The position numbers and the translations under genes are program-made. The notes beneath the pieces were generated by a model. The model ran no database searches. It saw only the letters and a program-made list of their open reading frames with translations, and was not told where the DNA came from. DNA of 64,000 bases from Adiantum capillus-veneris (Eukaryota > Streptophyta > Polypodiopsida > Polypodiales > Pteridaceae): the NCBI GenBank assembly GCA_014529385.2, contig CM043968.1, positions 24,430,513-24,494,512 of the forward strand. The letters run 5' to 3'. Positions 33,047-43,755 of the stretch are shown one piece after another (position 1 is the stretch's first letter; every line of letters starts with the position of its first letter).

Positions 33047-35923
33047 TCATGTGTATGAGAGTAAGCCCAAAGCTTTTCGGAAAGCTTCAAACTTTTCTCG
33101 TGATAACGCCTTCGTAAATAGATCTGCAATGTTATCCTGTGTAGGACAGTAAGTTAGTATGATCTCCCCTGGATGTAGCCTTTCCCTGACATAGTGGTAG
33201 TGAACCTCTATGTGCTTTGTTCTTGCATGAAATACTGGATTCCTTGCAACTGCCATAGCACTCTGACTGTCAGTGAAAATGGTAGTGGGTGCCTGTTGAC
33301 ACTCACAAAGATCTGCCAATAACCTGCGTATCCATACACAATCAACTGTTGCCGTGAAAGCTGCCCTGTACTCAGCTTCACAAGTTGATGTAGCCACTGT
33401 GGGTTGCTTCTTGCTTAGCCAAGATATACATGCATTTCCCAAGAAAAAACAATTGCCACTTGTGGAATGTCGTGTGTCAAAATCACCAGCCCAATCTGAA
33501 TCGTTGTAACCAAGAAGCTGCATAGAACTGTGCTTTCCATACATATCCCCCCTTGGAAAGAACATGGCAAGATTAGGGGTACCTGAAAGGTAACGAAGTA
33601 TGCGCTTCACAGCTTGCCAATGATGCATACCTGGGTTGTGCATAAATCTGCTTGCTTGTGAAACCCCAAATTGAATGTCTGGACGAGTGTTGCCTGCCAA
33701 ATATATCAAGCAACCAACCGCTGTTGCATAAGTATGTACATCAAAAGTTTCTCCAGCATCATGCATGCTCAACTTTGATCCAGTTTCTACGGGTGTAGAG
33801 ATTGGCTTACAATTTTGCATACCAAACTTGTCCAAAATTTTATGCAAATATTTTGCCTGCAACATGTATATACCATCCTCTGATTGCACAAACTGAATAC
33901 CCAAGTAATAATGTAGCAAACCAAGATCATACATCTCAAAGGTTTTTCTCAAAGCATCTTTAAACACTTCAATTTCATCTGCAGTATTTCCTGTAAGAAG
34001 CATATCATCCACATAAAGTGTTAGCATAATGAGAACTCCATCTCTCTTTTTGACATACAAAGTACTTTCTGTTGGACTATTCTGAAATCCCTGGCCAATC
34101 AAATAAGTATGTATCTTCTCATACCATGCTCTTGGAGCCTGTTTGAGACCATACAAAGCTTTACGCAATCTACATACCTTTTTCTCTTGACCTTTTACAA
34201 CAAAACCACTTGGTTGACTTACATAAACTTCTTCCTGCAAATCACCATTCAAAAAAGCAGTTTTGATATCCAACTGATGCACTTTCCAACCATGATGAGC
34301 AGCAATTGCAACTAGTGATCTAACTGTGGATGCACGAGAAGTAGGAGCAAAGGTTTCATCATAATCTATGCCTTTCTGTTGCGCATAGCCTTTTGCCACA
34401 AGCCTTGCTTTGTACCTGTCAACAGTACCATCTTGTTTCCTTTTTACCTTAAAAACCCACTTTGTACCAATAGGCTTTTTACCTGTAGGCAAGTCCACTA
34501 GATCCCATGTATGATTCTTATGAATAGAATCAATTTCTTGCTGCATAGCATCTTTCCACCGAACACACTCTAAAGCTTGTTCAAATGAATCAGGCTCATC
34601 TGCATCACAAAAAGTGCTAAAGCAAGCCAAATCTACTTGCTCTCTGCCAAAAGTAGTACCACCACGTGTTTTTCGTGGCAACGGTGCATCCAACTTGCTA
34701 TCCTGCAAAGTTTTTAGAACCCATTTAGGCAAGATTCTTTCTTCCCTGAGAACTTCTTGCTCTTCACGCACAATTTCCTCTACATCATGAGGTGTCACAT
34801 GCTGATCAAAAGATTGATCAAGATTATCAACCTGTTGTGATTCTTGATTCTCCACAAAAGAAGGAAGCAAACCTTCAAATACATCATGTGTCTGCATATG
34901 AGGTACATCAAAAGCAACCATAGGTTGAGCAGTAGTTTCTGCAAAAATTACATCACGACTTTCAAAAATCTTGTTTGTAGCAGGATTGTAAAGTCTATAA
35001 CCTTTACTTCCACTATTGTACCCCACAAATATACATTTGATTGCCTTATCATCAAGCTTCCCACGTAACTGCTGAGGGATATGAGCATAAGCAAGACAAC
35101 CAAAAACACGAAGATAACTGACTGAAGGTTTTTTGTCATACCAAGCTTCATATGCAGTAATGGTCTTCAAGGCACGAGTAGGACACCTGTTCAAAACATG
35201 TGCTGCACAAGCAACTGCCTCCATCCATAGCTTATGAGTCAAACTCTTAGCCTTGAGCATACATCTAGCCGTCTCCATTAAAGACCTGTTCTTCCTTTCT
35301 GCAACACCATTCTGTTGTGGTGTGTATGGCATAGTGCATTGGTGTTTAATGTCTTTCTTTCCCAAAAAATCCTTAAATGCACCTGACATGTATTCACCTC
35401 CTCGATCGGTACGAAGAGTCTGTACTTTGCAACCTGTTTCATTTTCAACCATGGCGACATAATGTTGAAAAACTGCAAACACATTTGACTTTGCTTTGAG
35501 TGGATACACCCAACAAAACCTGGAAAAGTCATCAATGAAGGTCCCAAAATAAAGGTTGTTTCCTATAGATGGCGTCCTCATAGGACCACATACATCACTG
35601 TGTACAAGCTGCAACTTTCGTGTTGCTCTAACTGAACCATCCTGCGAAAATGCAAATCTGTGCATCTTTCCAAGAACGCAACCTTCACATACATGTCTTG
35701 GTGGCATCTCCAATAAAGACAAATCATGCACCATATTATGACGTCGTAAAGTCATCAAACTGCCATAACTAACATGCCCAAATCTAGCATGCCACAACTC
35801 AGCATCCTGCATGGCCTGAGTCTTTGTTTCTGCAATACATACCTGAATCTGCTTTTCATAACGATCTAGCACAAATAGTCTATTTTCTAGCGTACCTGTA
35901 GTGATAAGAGAATAACCATTCTC
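33047..35923 (-). CDS. Copia-1 Pol: Gag-pre-integrase, integrase, RT, RNase H
   Basis: About 958 residues open, in the same frame as the gag-protease ORF upstream. The GAG-pre-integrase zinc module has WHARFGHVSY and CEGCVLGK. The integrase core has HSDVCGPM, FIDDFSRFCWVY, RTDRGGEY and GVAERKNR. RT has QLDIKTAFLNGDL, LYGLKQAPRAWY and the active-site YVDDML. RNase H has SDWAGDFDTRHSTSG and STCEAEYRA. Products: a cDNA-making enzyme and an integrase. Its only visible barrier is the stop pair at its start. Confidence 0.95.
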   Translation of the reverse strand, partial: ENGYSLITTGTLENRLFVLDRYEKQIQVCIAETKTQAMQDAELWHARFGHVSYGSLMTLRRHNMVHDLSLLEMPPRHVCEGCVLGKMHRFAFSQDGSVRATRKLQLVHSDVCGPMRTPSIGNNLYFGTFIDDFSRFCWVYPLKAKSNVFAVFQHYVAMVENETGCKVQTLRTDRGGEYMSGAFKDFLGKKDIKHQCTMPYTPQQNGVAERKNRSLMETARCMLKAKSLTHKLWMEAVACAAHVLNRCPTRALKTITAYEAWYDKKPSVSYLRVFGCLAYAHIPQQLRGKLDDKAIKCIFVGYNSGSKGYRLYNPATNKIFESRDVIFAETTAQPMVAFDVPHMQTHDVFEGLLPSFVENQESQQVDNLDQSFDQHVTPHDVEEIVREEQEVLREERILPKWVLKTLQDSKLDAPLPRKTRGGTTFGREQVDLACFSTFCDADEPDSFEQALECVRWKDAMQQEIDSIHKNHTWDLVDLPTGKKPIGTKWVFKVKRKQDGTVDRYKARLVAKGYAQQKGIDYDETFAPTSRASTVRSLVAIAAHHGWKVHQLDIKTAFLNGDLQEEVYVSQPSGFVVKGQEKKVCRLRKALYGLKQAPRAWYEKIHTYLIGQGFQNSPTESTLYVKKRDGVLIMLTLYVDDMLLTGNTADEIEVFKDALRKTFEMYDLGLLHYYLGIQFVQSEDGIYMLQAKYLHKILDKFGMQNCKPISTPVETGSKLSMHDAGETFDVHTYATAVGCLIYLAGNTRPDIQFGVSQASRFMHNPGMHHWQAVKRILRYLSGTPNLAMFFPRGDMYGKHSSMQLLGYNDSDWAGDFDTRHSTSGNCFFLGNACISWLSKKQPTVATSTCEAEYRAAFTATVDCVWIRRLLADLCECQQAPTTIFTDSQSAMAVARNPVFHARTKHIEVHYHYVRERLHPGEIILTYCPTQDNIADLFTKALSREKFEAFRKALGLLSYT

Positions 35924-35929
35924 TCAATC

Positions 35930-37228
35930 TCATACAACACATCTGTCATCCTCAAAAATGACCCGAAGACCATTTTTTGCAAGAGAGGATACAGACAACA
36001 AATTCTTCTTGATCCCTGGAACATATAAGACATCTGGCAAGCATAAATCTGAACCATCTGACATGGTAATCAAAATCTTACCAACGCCTTTGATTGGATA
36101 AGAAGCATTATTTGCACATGTCACCTTCTTTCCTGCTGGAGCTGCATCCAATGAACAAAACAAATCCTTCCTTGAAGTAATATGCCTGGATGCACCACTA
36201 TCAAAGTACCAAATCATTTGTGTCTTGTCAACACTGTAAGTAGAAAAATCTGAACATACTACAAAAGCATAAGAATCCTGCACAAAGTTTGCAGACTCTT
36301 CTTTAGCTGTAGAAGAATCACCAGAAGCTGAAACAACCAAACTTGACTCTTTCTTCTTTTCTTTAGCAATTCGCTTTTTACACTCACTAATGTAGTGACC
36401 AGGTTTCTTGCAGTAGTGACATTTACCTTTCTTCTTGGACTTGTCGGAATCACCTTTAGACTTCTCTGAAGATTGTCCTGCACTAGACTTGGAGTGATGA
36501 GCACTCTCTTTACCCTTGTTTTTGTTCTGTACAACAAGAGCATGATCCATACCATCCACCTGTAAAGACTTGTTCTTACGTGATTGATCCTCCTGCAATA
36601 GCAAAGCCACTAACTCTTCAAAATGAAGAGGCTCAGGATTAGCTCGCAAAGACAGAGTCAAAGAAGTCTGAAAAGTCAAATAAGATGGTGGTAGTAAATT
36701 GAGTGTTTTGGAAACCAAGTCCTTCTCTGGAATCACTTCATCAATGCTAAGCAATTGCTCTTTAAGATCCCTGATTTTTGTAAGATGCTCGACAATATCG
36801 TCACCTTCGTCCATCTGTATTTTGTCAAGTTGTTTCTTCAAAAACTCTATTCTGGCAGCGTTTCTTCCTCCAAACATAGCTTGCAGAGTGTTCCAAGCAT
36901 CCTCAGAAGTTCTGCAAGATCTGATATGTGGTGTGATTGTCCTCTTTATGGTTAAGGCAATCACAGCCATAGCCTGTGCATCTTTAGTATCCCATCTCTT
37001 TTGCTCTGGAGTGACTTGTGAGGGTCGTGCACCAACAGCTGCACCACGACCAGGCGTGGCAGGTGCAATGCTACCTGGACGAACTTCATCTCCAGATACA
37101 TAATCCCACAATCCTTTACCAACCAAAACATTTTTGGCCATAAAAGACCAAAGAGAATAGTTGGTACCATCCAATTTGTCTTCGGATGTAAACGCACCAA
37201 AAATCTCTTTCTCCGTAGATTGAGCCAT
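35930..37228 (-). CDS. Copia-1 Gag and protease
   Basis: The ATG at 37228 reads MAQSTEKEIF. The Gag core is followed by a zinc knuckle CHYCKKPGHYISEC and the protease WYFDSGASRHIT, with D-S-G. About 432 residues. The frame stops at TGA (35930-35932), followed by a second TGA at 35924-35926, then continues open. Both stops are in frame with Pol. Confidence 0.95.
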   Translation of the reverse strand: MAQSTEKEIFGAFTSEDKLDGTNYSLWSFMAKNVLVGKGLWDYVSGDEVRPGSIAPATPGRGAAVGARPSQVTPEQKRWDTKDAQAMAVIALTIKRTITPHIRSCRTSEDAWNTLQAMFGGRNAARIEFLKKQLDKIQMDEGDDIVEHLTKIRDLKEQLLSIDEVIPEKDLVSKTLNLLPPSYLTFQTSLTLSLRANPEPLHFEELVALLLQEDQSRKNKSLQVDGMDHALVVQNKNKGKESAHHSKSSAGQSSEKSKGDSDKSKKKGKCHYCKKPGHYISECKKRIAKEKKKESSLVVSASGDSSTAKEESANFVQDSYAFVVCSDFSTYSVDKTQMIWYFDSGASRHITSRKDLFCSLDAAPAGKKVTCANNASYPIKGVGKILITMSDGSDLCLPDVLYVPGIKKNLLSVSSLAKNGLRVIFEDDRCVV

Positions 37229-37627
37229 ACTGTAGATGCAAACAAGAGAGCAAAAGAACCTCCAAGAGATTCACAAATCTCCTCTCCAATCCAAGCAAAA
37301 CTCTACACAAAATCTCAGCACAAAGCTAAGACAAGCTGCTTCCCAAAAGAACTGTTTACCTGAAGAAAAGCTGTCAAAAAGCACACCCTCTTGATCTAAA
37401 CGCCTCCAAAAAGTAACTTCTGCTACGCTGCTCAGAACAAAATTCTGAGGGCTCGAACGGCTTCGAAAGTGGGGTAAAATCGCAGGTCACCTGCTCAGAA
37501 TACTCTCGGAACGTCGAGGATGCTCCCACGAGCAAATTTTCCGAAAACTGCCTAAAAACTGCGATTGCACGCGCGGACGCAAAAACGCAAGTAGAGGCTC
37601 TGGAAATCACCTCGCTCTGATACCAAT
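37229..37627 (-). promoter_or_regulatory. Copia-1 leader with tRNA-Met primer site
   Basis: The minus strand reads TGGTATCAGAGC (plus 37614-37625), the classic complement of initiator tRNA-Met, two bases after the LTR end. A leader of about 400 bases to gag follows with no other feature seen. Confidence 0.95.
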
Positions 37628-37906
37628 TGTTGAATATGATGAAACAGGAAACAGAAGGAAGACAGCAACTCATAGTAGGAAGAAGATGGAGAAGGAGAAG
37701 ACACAGAGCTTGTGTACGAGATCTCTGTAGTCTCTCTCTTTGTATTGGAATAATAGTGTATGTACAAACTCAGAGCTACAAAGCTTATATGAAACCCTAA
37801 GAGATAAGGTGTCCTTTCACACCGGATGTCCAGGGGGAAAAACCCAGTGGGAGAAAAGTGCCCCTGGTGAAGCGCGTATACACACTAACACTACTACATG
37901 TCTACA
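37628..37906 (-). repeat. 5' LTR of copia-1
   Basis: A 279-bp copy of 32721-32999. The AAACCCAGTGGGA motif inside is shared with the stretch near 41538. Confidence 0.96.
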
Positions 37907-38375
37907 GAATCCTCAAAGCAAGTAGACCTTCTCTGCTCATCTCTGTATCCCAAGGCAAGATACTCCATGTAGCCACTGTCTCCTCAAGAGGCATAATAGG
38001 TTTTTGACCATACATCAACTTTGATACGGTCAACCCATAAAGCATACGGTAGCAATCGAGGCCAATCACCAAAATTTCCTTTGCATGCTTTAGCCAATGC
38101 CTTGATAATGGGGGATGTCCCCTCTCACTTTTACCATTTCCTTCCGGTTTATATGCCGTAGTGAGAGATAACTTAATACCTAGACAAGCAAAAAATTCTC
38201 TGGCCTCATCAGCATCAAGTTCTCCTCTATCTGCAGTAATTTTACCAACACAAACATATCTGCATATTACAACTTCAAGTAAAAACTTGTAGACTGCACT
38301 TGTAGCTTTGGTTCGAAAAGCCCTCCCTTCAACCTGGTTTGTCAAATCTTTTCTGGCAAGCACAATATACCTCAC
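37907..38375 (-). pseudogene. Element E integrase core
   Basis: The frame reads TADRGELDADEAREFF and AYKPEGNGKSERGHPP, so the second acidic residue and the glutamate (GKSERGH) remain recognisable. MRYIVLARKDLTNQVEGRA precedes them. It is interrupted by copia-1 after LALRIL. It belongs to a different gypsy lineage from A to D, with no second protease after it. Confidence 0.8.
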
Positions 38376-39955
38376 TTTCCATAATCATGTAGGCATTGTT
38401 ATCAAATCGACTACCTATTTGAAATGCATACACACTGGATATGTTGGATGTAACCCATCACGATCCTTTACATTTGAGTACATTTGACATGCATTACATG
38501 TTTCAACAATGTGTATCATATCTTTATACATTCCCTTCTACCAATATCGATCTTTAATTTTAGCAAAAGTGGTCCAAACTCCCCTGTGACTTGCCCATAA
38601 TGACTCGTGGAATTCTTTAAGTACTTGGAGTTGTGTTGCCCTATCACAAACCACTCGTTGAGGGGTTCCTCTTTGCTTCTTTGGATGTTTCCATAAAAGC
38701 CCGTCCTGTAAGAAATATCCATAAGCCTTCTTATGGATTTTCCTAAACTCTTGCTCAGTCAAGTCCTCCTGCTTCTCTAGTGTACTCAAATACTTCCCAA
38801 TCAGCAACCATTCACCTTCATATTTATCTTTTGCAAAGACTGTAATGCAAAAACCATGGTTTTACATTCTACATGCAATTCTGAAGAGGTAAAGAACCTT
38901 AAGCCCACGTCTTCATTTTTTGAAACCATAATCTCTTCATCCCCAAATCTAGCCCTAGACAACATGTCAGCGACCGGATTCTTACCTGCAATGTGATGAA
39001 ACTCAGGATTTAATGACTTTATATATACAATCCAATGTAGCATGTCTATATCTAGTGTAGAACAACTTGTGATCATCCCAAGTAATGGCAAGCAATCTAT
39101 TTCCACTATTACAGAAGCACCAATAAATTACTCGTTGTCGCACCTTAGGATAGTTGACACGCCCCAAAGTTCCCTCTTTACTTGCAGATATGCTCTTTGA
39201 TGAGCATTTAATACTTTGGCACCAAATCTAATAGCATATCTTTTCCCCTCCTCGTCATCTTGTCCAATAGCCCACCCAAGACCTGTGGAACTCGTGTCAA
39301 CCGTCACAATGATTGGCTTCCCACTTCTGTAATTTGCTTTCCTTAATGTAGAAGCCTCTTGTAACATCTTCTTCAATTTTTGAATAGCCTTCATGTGTTC
39401 TTCTTTCCAAAAAAAAAATTATCCCTTTCTAAGAAATTGGTATAACACCTCTCCAACATGTGAAAAATGGGGTAACCATATCAGGAACACATGAACCTAA
39501 AAAATTTTGCACTTCTGTAATTGAATTGCATGTCTCTTTCATCTTTTGTTGAATAGCACCCACTTTGACAGGGCTAGGTCTTCTACCAGATGGTCCACAT
39601 AAGTGGCCCACAATCAAGACTTCTTTCACCCCAAACATAGACTTTTGGCCTGAGAGTGTAAGGTTGACCTCTTCAAGCCTTGATAGTATCCTGTCACAAT
39701 CAACAATATGGTTAGCCACAAACTGTCTGCACCCCCTCTTATCCTTGGCTTCATCTTTTTCACCCTCTTTACACCCTTTTATTGGCAAATTGTCAATAAA
39801 AGGCATGGTAACCTGAGGAATGAAATCCTGCAACACTTTATTCATCCCATTCATCACATGTGCAACCAAATTAGTTGCACCTTGTGGCAAGGTACACATT
39901 CTTACTAATCCCAAAGGAGTACGCATGGTTGTAAGATCCCTATTTTCCATAGCCA
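38376..39955 (-). pseudogene. Element E RT, RNase H and integrase zinc remnants
   Basis: From right to left: RT (39950-39429) with TPLGLVRMCTLPQGATN and, where a YxDD box is expected, FIDNLPIKG, so the second aspartate is lost. Next comes RNase H (39394-38801) with VTVDTSSTGLGWAIGQ and LNPEFHHIAGKNPVADMLSR. An H2C2-like piece (HESLWASHRG, 38807-38516) follows. Many frame breaks; inactive. The N-terminal RT and the protease are missing; element C sits where they should continue. Confidence 0.8.
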
Positions 39956-40008
39956 GTTGAAACTAATCATAGCACGAATACAAGTCTCCCATAAATTAGA
40001 CAGCTCTA

Positions 40009-40915
40009 TGTTAGCGGGTCGCCATGATGGACATCTGCAACATAGCTTTCTGGCACTAACATAATGTCAATACTCAGGGAAAGTGATTCGCATGGGGCAC
40101 GAAGACTCTATGAGATCATCAAAGTGAACCTTAACAAGCAAACACACTATCTCAACAAGCAAACCAGCACTCAATGATCAAGGAAATCTGCCTATGTCCT
40201 TTCTCACAGCTCTAGGTCATCACGCCATTTCGGCACTCGAACGGACTCGAAATGCGACGAAACTTTAGGAGGAGGTCTAGGACACCTAGGGGCACTATCC
40301 TAGCAAGTCCGATTACAATCCGACAAGGTACCAAAATCACGATTCATCATGAAAAAGGTCCTGAAAACTGAAACAGATCTATCCAGAACTGTCCTCCTAT
40401 ACGGTCTAAGAACACTCTCCTATGGTCAAAACGACTAAAAACAGCGATTTAAGCACTCAAATCTGTAATTATAGCTCACAGACACGTAGTCGTGAACCAC
40501 AGCAAAACTGACTATGCTTACACAAAATTTAAAGAGCAAAGAAAGAGGAACACAATGCAAGTTTTGAAATCAAAAACGGATTACCCATTCATTAACTGCG
40601 ATGATTACAAGGTGGAGCAGCTCGTAGCTTGAGCGTACGTTTTTTGAGCTCCCTTCTTCTTCTAAAGATAAGCCTCCCCTTCACACTAAAGTTATTGACC
40701 TTTATACCTAGGGCATTCTAAATGGCCAATGGTCGGTTCACATGGACTTTTACAATTGTCATGACAGCATTACAACTCAAGGAATTGACTCACTACTCTG
40801 GAATCAGGATTACACAAAGTATTACTACACTAGCTCGAAAAACTAATAGAGTACAAATGTGATGTCCAGCTACGTGTCCGGCCAGGTGGGTGCCTGTTCG
40901 GTTTGTCCTCAAACA
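40009..40915 (-). repeat. 3' LTR of element C
   Basis: 907 bp from TGTTAGCGGG to CTCAAACA on the plus strand. A purine tract (minus GGAAGGGGGGAA, plus 40916-40927) lies beside it. It resembles the B LTR in plan (a TATA-like site near 40701) and in the downstream word TTCATGTCGTCCC, which is also next to the B LTR. Confidence 0.85.
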
Positions 40916-42158
40916 TTCCCCCCTTCCTAATTCATGTCGTCCCTTGATAGGACCTTGTGTAGTCTTGTCATAGGGTTGTCTTCAGCTTTGTCGTTGATGA
41001 CGCTCCCCCCTTCCTTGAGGGATTCATATCTTCTGTGTTGTTGATACGTGATTTAAGCTTGATTGTTCAGGCAACTTATCTTCTTGTTGTGCCTTCTCCT
41101 CTTTGTTTTCTATCTTCGCCGCCGTGAAGAGGGATGTTGATGTGTTTAAGCTTGTAGAACTGGTTCCTTTGTGGCGTGGACTTTATGGGGTTTGTTTTCC
41201 ATGTCCATTGCAATTTGAGTTGTATGCAATAGGTCACCAATGTTGAAGCATTGTGTGAGCTACGTATGGTTGTTGTGGATAGCTCGCTTGCTGAACTTGT
41301 CATTGCTTGATTTTGGAGGCCATTCTTTGACTTACCATTGTTGGATGGAGCTTTGTTGTCGCCCTTGAAGATAAAAGATGCTCTTGATAAGCATATGGAG
41401 ACCTGCTGTTTTTGCTCCAAGGCATTGTCAATTGATTTGGGTAGACATTTCCTTATTGCTAGTGTAGAAGGAATATATACAAGAAGATGATGTGAGGGTT
41501 TCTAGATTAGGGTCTTAAAACCTGGATGACCAAAGGGAAAAACCCAGTGGGAAAAAAGTGCCTTTGGTATACGCTCTTATTGTAGTTGAGCATTTGGACT
41601 TGAAGTATCTGTCATGCAAGGTGAGTGCGTTGGAGAAACAAATGAAGAGTGTCTAATGTAAGTGCCAATTATGGGACACTCTATATGCCGATGAGAAATT
41701 TTCACACAAAAGCATGCAATGTAAGAGATGGAGTTGGTGCTTCAAGGAAAAAATGTAGCACATGTGACATCAAAGGACGTCTCAATAGCTTCCATGTTTC
41801 CAAGAAGGGTTTTCGATGTAGAAGCTTCTCCACTCATTCCTCACTGTGCTAAGTGCGTGAGTGTCTTTTGGACCTCCTCCTTCACTTACCACTATACTAC
41901 AATGACTTCGACTCTTATGCTCACCTATACCAGCATGAGCGACACAACATAATTATACTCAACTCTTCCAGCTTGAGCAGTACCTTGAATAACTAAGACG
42001 CTTAGACCACAGAGAATATTACATGAAGGTTTAGGACTAACGCCTTGATCATTTAGTGGCTTAGATACCCGACTCTGACTTTTATGCCATGTATTTTTAA
42101 TGGTGACTTGGACTTACCTGTTCAAGGCCAGAATCCCAATTCCATAAGTTTTGGAAAT
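40916..42158 (-). other. C 3' untranslated region with a copia-LTR-like fragment
   Basis: No convincing gene. Around 41515-41590 the sequence GGGAAAAACCCAGTGGGA matches the copia-1 LTR word and its surroundings. A short frame at 41420-41076 has no recognised domain and sits where the third ORF of B would be. Confidence 0.45.
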
Positions 42159-43044
42159 TTAGGCCTCTTTCATTGTATTGGCTTTGGATGCCACCATTTT
42201 TTTGAGTAGGTTGGCATACTTTGGCTCCTCTTGACTTGCTTGTCGAGTGACTGATGTAGCCTTTGCTTTATCTTGCATGAGAAGTGATTGAATCTGTACG
42301 TGGGTTCTTTGAGATTGAGTTTCGACAAGCGATTTTGGAACCCATCTTGTCTTTGGCCCTTGTGTGGCCGTCTTTTGTATTTTATCTTCTTCTATAATTT
42401 GATGGACACTAGGCTTCGGCATCCATATTTGATGATTTCCTTTGTAGAAGCCTTGACTTTGGAGTTGATGATGAGGTATCCATCTAGAGATTGTAGCAGC
42501 CTTGGTTGCAATTGGCTTCTGTTGGTTGTTGGTTATCATTGTTTGCCTTTGGGTAGAAGCTTGTGCTGCATGATTTCTCTTGGCTGTCCCAGATTGAGCT
42601 ACAATTTTTAGTAACATATTTGTGTGTTACCTTCATAAAATCCTTGTGCTTCGAGTAGCATAACTAGAATAATTCGTTGATTCACCTGTTTGCGTTGGGT
42701 AATTTGACTAGCGAGTGACTTTGGTACCCAAACTTGTCGCATTCCTTGCTGCTTTGATTTTTCTTTTGCCTTTTGTGGTAGTTCTTTCTCCTGATTGAGT
42801 TGTTTGTCTTGCATTTATAGCTCGTCTTTCTCTTTGTGGAACTCTTTGGATGAGGAGAGTAGATCCAAGCTGTTACTTTAGGCTTTTTGGCCCAAACGTT
42901 AGTGTTTCCTTGGAAGTAGCCCTCAGCAGTGATTGACTCATTTGATGCTACACACCCTGTCACCTTTTGCTGTTGTCTTTGAACTTGTGCTTCATGTATC
43001 CAAACTGGGTCTTTGACTTTAATGTGATCTTTGGATACCAACAC
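42159..43044 (-). pseudogene. Element C W-x-P-K tail, three frames
   Basis: Pieces at 43044-42682, 42814-42608 and 42617-42159 read DPVWIHEA, RQVWVPKSL, SRWIPHHQLQSQGFYKGNHQ, IWMPKPS and TRWVPKSL. The units match those of A (AQGYYEGN before QIW), which confirms a repeated motif conserved between families. Confidence 0.7.
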
Positions 43045-43083
43045 TTGGTTGACATTCTTTGGCTTCTTTTGTATGCTTTTTTG

Positions 43084-43755
43084 TCATGGAAACTTTGGTT
43101 GATAGACTTTTTGCTTTGGTTTCCATTGCATTGTAGGTGATGTGGCTCTTGATGTAGAGGCTTCGCGAGAAATTTGATGAAAGCTTGTTGAAGGTAAAGT
43201 CGTATGGCGAGGTTGATATACTTCAGTGTTTATCTTTGCTTTACCTTTTTTCGTGATGGTTGGTGAATTCTTCTTTGCATTGATTTGAAAAGCTTCATGA
43301 AGTCTTACCGTTGTCGTTGTTGAAGCTTTTGATTGTTGTCGAAAGAAGATGTTCTTCCAGCTTTCTGTCAAGACTAGACTCTCATTGATGTGATGGGAGT
43401 CGATTATGTGGAAAGTATCCTTATACTCTCCGGTACTCAACTTGAGTAGTACAGCTTCTGCCATGCCAAATCTAGGAGTCGGTATTTTTGAACTTGTGTA
43501 TACTATCTCCTCTAGCTCAGTGATTGGCGGCTTTCCCATCATGATCCACGTTCCATAAGTCATTAGATTTTTTGTCACTTTTGAATCTATCACAGCTGAA
43601 CATGTGATTTTGAGTCTTGTTTCTCTGCATATGTTGAATTTGATCATCGTAGGAGATAGTCGATCTTCTTCTCTGTCCCTGTTCTTCTTTTGATCTTGCA
43701 TTTTCTGAACATTTGATGTTGAGCTTGGAAATTTTCTTCCTTCTTTTGCTTTCAT
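43084..43755 (-). pseudogene. Second retropepsin-like domain of element C
   Basis: In frame with the upstream protease ORF; only one stop, TAA, separates them. The core reads AVIDSKVTKNLMTYGTW: the aspartate and serine are there but the glycine is K, so it is unlikely to be catalytic. A long S/T-rich tail with WKPK and YQPK follows. Its place directly after the first protease fits deletion of all of RT to integrase. Confidence 0.65.

Larger units (their letters stand above)
32721..37906 (-). mobile_element. Copia-1: nearly intact Ty1/copia element
   Basis: Minus strand, 5186 bp, with 279-bp LTRs that differ by four bases by eye and 5-bp target duplications (GAATC at 32716-32720 and 37907-37911). 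The primer site complements initiator tRNA-Met, and the order is Gag, protease, integrase, RT, RNase H, as expected for copia. It inserted into the E integrase gene. The only defects seen are two in-frame TGA codons between protease and integrase. Confidence 0.97.

Noticed and set aside
37552-37767. Minus frame crossing the copia-1 5' LTR, like 32612-32860
   Set aside because: The shared residues are translated LTR sequence.
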